Positions 5,296 to 6,253 of a stretch of 6,253 bases of DNA are shown here, piece by piece. The notes under the pieces are model-generated. The model was not told the DNA's origin. It saw only the letters and a program-made list of their open reading frames with translations, and made no database searches. Position 1 is the stretch's first letter. Each line of letters starts with the position of its first letter. The translations under genes and the position numbers were made by a program. The stretch is from Cytophagales bacterium (lineage in GTDB: Bacteria > Bacteroidota > Bacteroidia > Cytophagales > Cyclobacteriaceae): contig DNZD01000131.1 of NCBI GenBank assembly GCA_003504855.1, positions 1-6,253 of the forward strand, in the 5' to 3' direction.

Positions 5296-6253
5296 ATGTC
5301 CTTGCACAAATCCGGTCCAACCCTGCTGTGCATACTTATTTTACTGGGCCTGACGAGGCCTTTCCTTTCTTCCGGGCAGGACACACACTATTGGACATAT
5401 CGGTATGGTACACGGGCTGCGTTGATGGGTGGCTCTGCAGTCGGCGGACTGGCGGACAACAGTTCCGTGGTGTACAATCCTGCCCTGTTATCGTTCGTAC
5501 AATCTTCTTCCGTATCACTGAACTCCAACGCATACCAGATTGTCAGCATCCGATCAAAGGATGGCGCAGGGAAAAATCTGGACGTTGCCTCCAGTCAGTT
5601 CTCGGCTGTCCCCATCACAGTCTCCGGTCTGATACCCAAGAAACGGGGTTCCCGAATTACCATGGGGTACGCATTGTTGGTACCCACTGAATTTAACTTC
5701 AAGTCATCGGCTTATACATCCGGACCCAAAAACATTGTAGTTGAATCACAAAGCCCGGGTGCCGAGGACTTCGTTGGCCAGTTTACCATCAATTCCCACT
5801 TGTCTGAGAACATGGCCGCTTTCGCCATTGCCTATAAACTCGACTCAGCCTGGTCAGTGGGACTAACAAATCAGTTTACCTACCGTGCTCAGAACTATGG
5901 ACATAGTGAACTGGCGCGGATGATCCTGAACAATACCGGAGCCAGTCTGGTCAGTACCAGTGAATCGGCCTCCGTGGAATACGCGCACCTGCGATTCAGT
6001 CCCAAACTGGGAATCGCCCATCAAGGACGTCATGGTTCCTTCGGGCTGGTGGTTACTTTGCCATCCACTACTCTCTTTGGAAGCGGTACACTGTCCCGGG
6101 ATTTTGTTGCCAACAATCTCCTGATCAATACGGAAACCAACCCCGCCAAACCTGCCAACTTTCAACGCTCCAACCTGGCTGCCAATGACCGGCAGGAAAA
6201 TCTGCCGGTAACATTTAAGAGTCCGTTATCCATTGCTTTTGGATTCGTTCATA
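5296..6253 (+). CDS. OmpP1/FadL-like outer-membrane protein, N-terminal part
   Basis: Open to the right edge for 319 complete codons from ATG 5296-5298, with no internal stop. The N-terminus has a hydrophobic signal (CILILLGLTRPFLSSG, about residues 12-27). The next segment, YGTRAALMGGSAVGGLADNSSVVYNPALLS (37-66), is the classic FadL/OmpP1 opening: a small-residue A-x-x-GG stretch, an acidic turn (ADN) and the near-invariant NPA (61-63) that begins the barrel after the N-terminal hatch. Alternating strands follow, such as SRITMGYALLVPTEFNF, MAAFAIAYKL, SVGLTNQFTYRAQ and GSFGLVVTLPSTTLF. Family members form 14-stranded barrels importing hydrophobic compounds; some Bacteroidota relatives serve other envelope roles, so the substrate is open. 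It may be co-transcribed with the repeat-protein gene 101 bases upstream. No clear terminator or ribosome-binding site lies between them. Confidence 0.85.
   Translation, partial: MSLHKSGPTLLCILILLGLTRPFLSSGQDTHYWTYRYGTRAALMGGSAVGGLADNSSVVYNPALLSFVQSSSVSLNSNAYQIVSIRSKDGAGKNLDVASSQFSAVPITVSGLIPKKRGSRITMGYALLVPTEFNFKSSAYTSGPKNIVVESQSPGAEDFVGQFTINSHLSENMAAFAIAYKLDSAWSVGLTNQFTYRAQNYGHSELARMILNNTGASLVSTSESASVEYAHLRFSPKLGIAHQGRHGSFGLVVTLPSTTLFGSGTLSRDFVANNLLINTETNPAKPANFQRSNLAANDRQENLPVTFKSPLSIAFGFVH

Overview
The window looks like chromosomal DNA from a Bacteroidota bacterium, plausibly a Cytophagales-type lineage. The peroxiredoxin promoter has the Bacteroidota TTG-N19-TAnnTTTG layout. Most genes lack a good Shine-Dalgarno. 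Several products are typical of a Bacteroidota envelope: a lipoprotein with an acidic/Lys patch after the lipid Cys, two probable beta-barrel proteins, and signal peptides ending in A-Q. No database search was possible, so the taxonomy and the less familiar families are inferences.

Layout. Positions 1-965 (minus) hold most of a DegT/DnrJ/EryC1/StrS PLP-dependent sugar aminotransferase that runs off the left edge. A strong intrinsic terminator (1013-1052, minus) separates it from a 1-Cys (Prx6-type) peroxiredoxin (1074-1709, minus). Upstream of that, in the same orientation, is an Rrf2-family regulator (1780-2211, minus) with an Fe-S-type cysteine cluster. The 70-bp gap between regulator and peroxiredoxin holds a well-formed promoter with two inverted repeats over its core. 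Together these suggest a small redox-responsive module.

Positions 2212-2366 are non-coding and contain a GAACTTAG-type repeat with two mutually exclusive foldings, followed by tRNA-Thr(CGT) at 2367-2438 (plus). Beyond the tRNA, on the minus strand, are two genes of visibly lower GC: a small lipoprotein (2451-2903) and a secreted, probably beta-barrel protein (3027-3671). From 3830 onward transcription is on the plus strand: a 454-residue exported protein with three copies of an unrecognised beta-rich repeat (3830-5194), then the first 319 residues of an OmpP1/FadL-like outer-membrane protein (5296 to the right edge).

No gene-free stretch exceeds 300 bases; the longest are 2212-2366 and 3672-3829. 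I found no CRISPR array, insertion sequence, integrase or phage gene. The most interesting points are the regulator-peroxiredoxin promoter architecture, the triplicated repeat protein, and the low-GC pair beside the tRNA.
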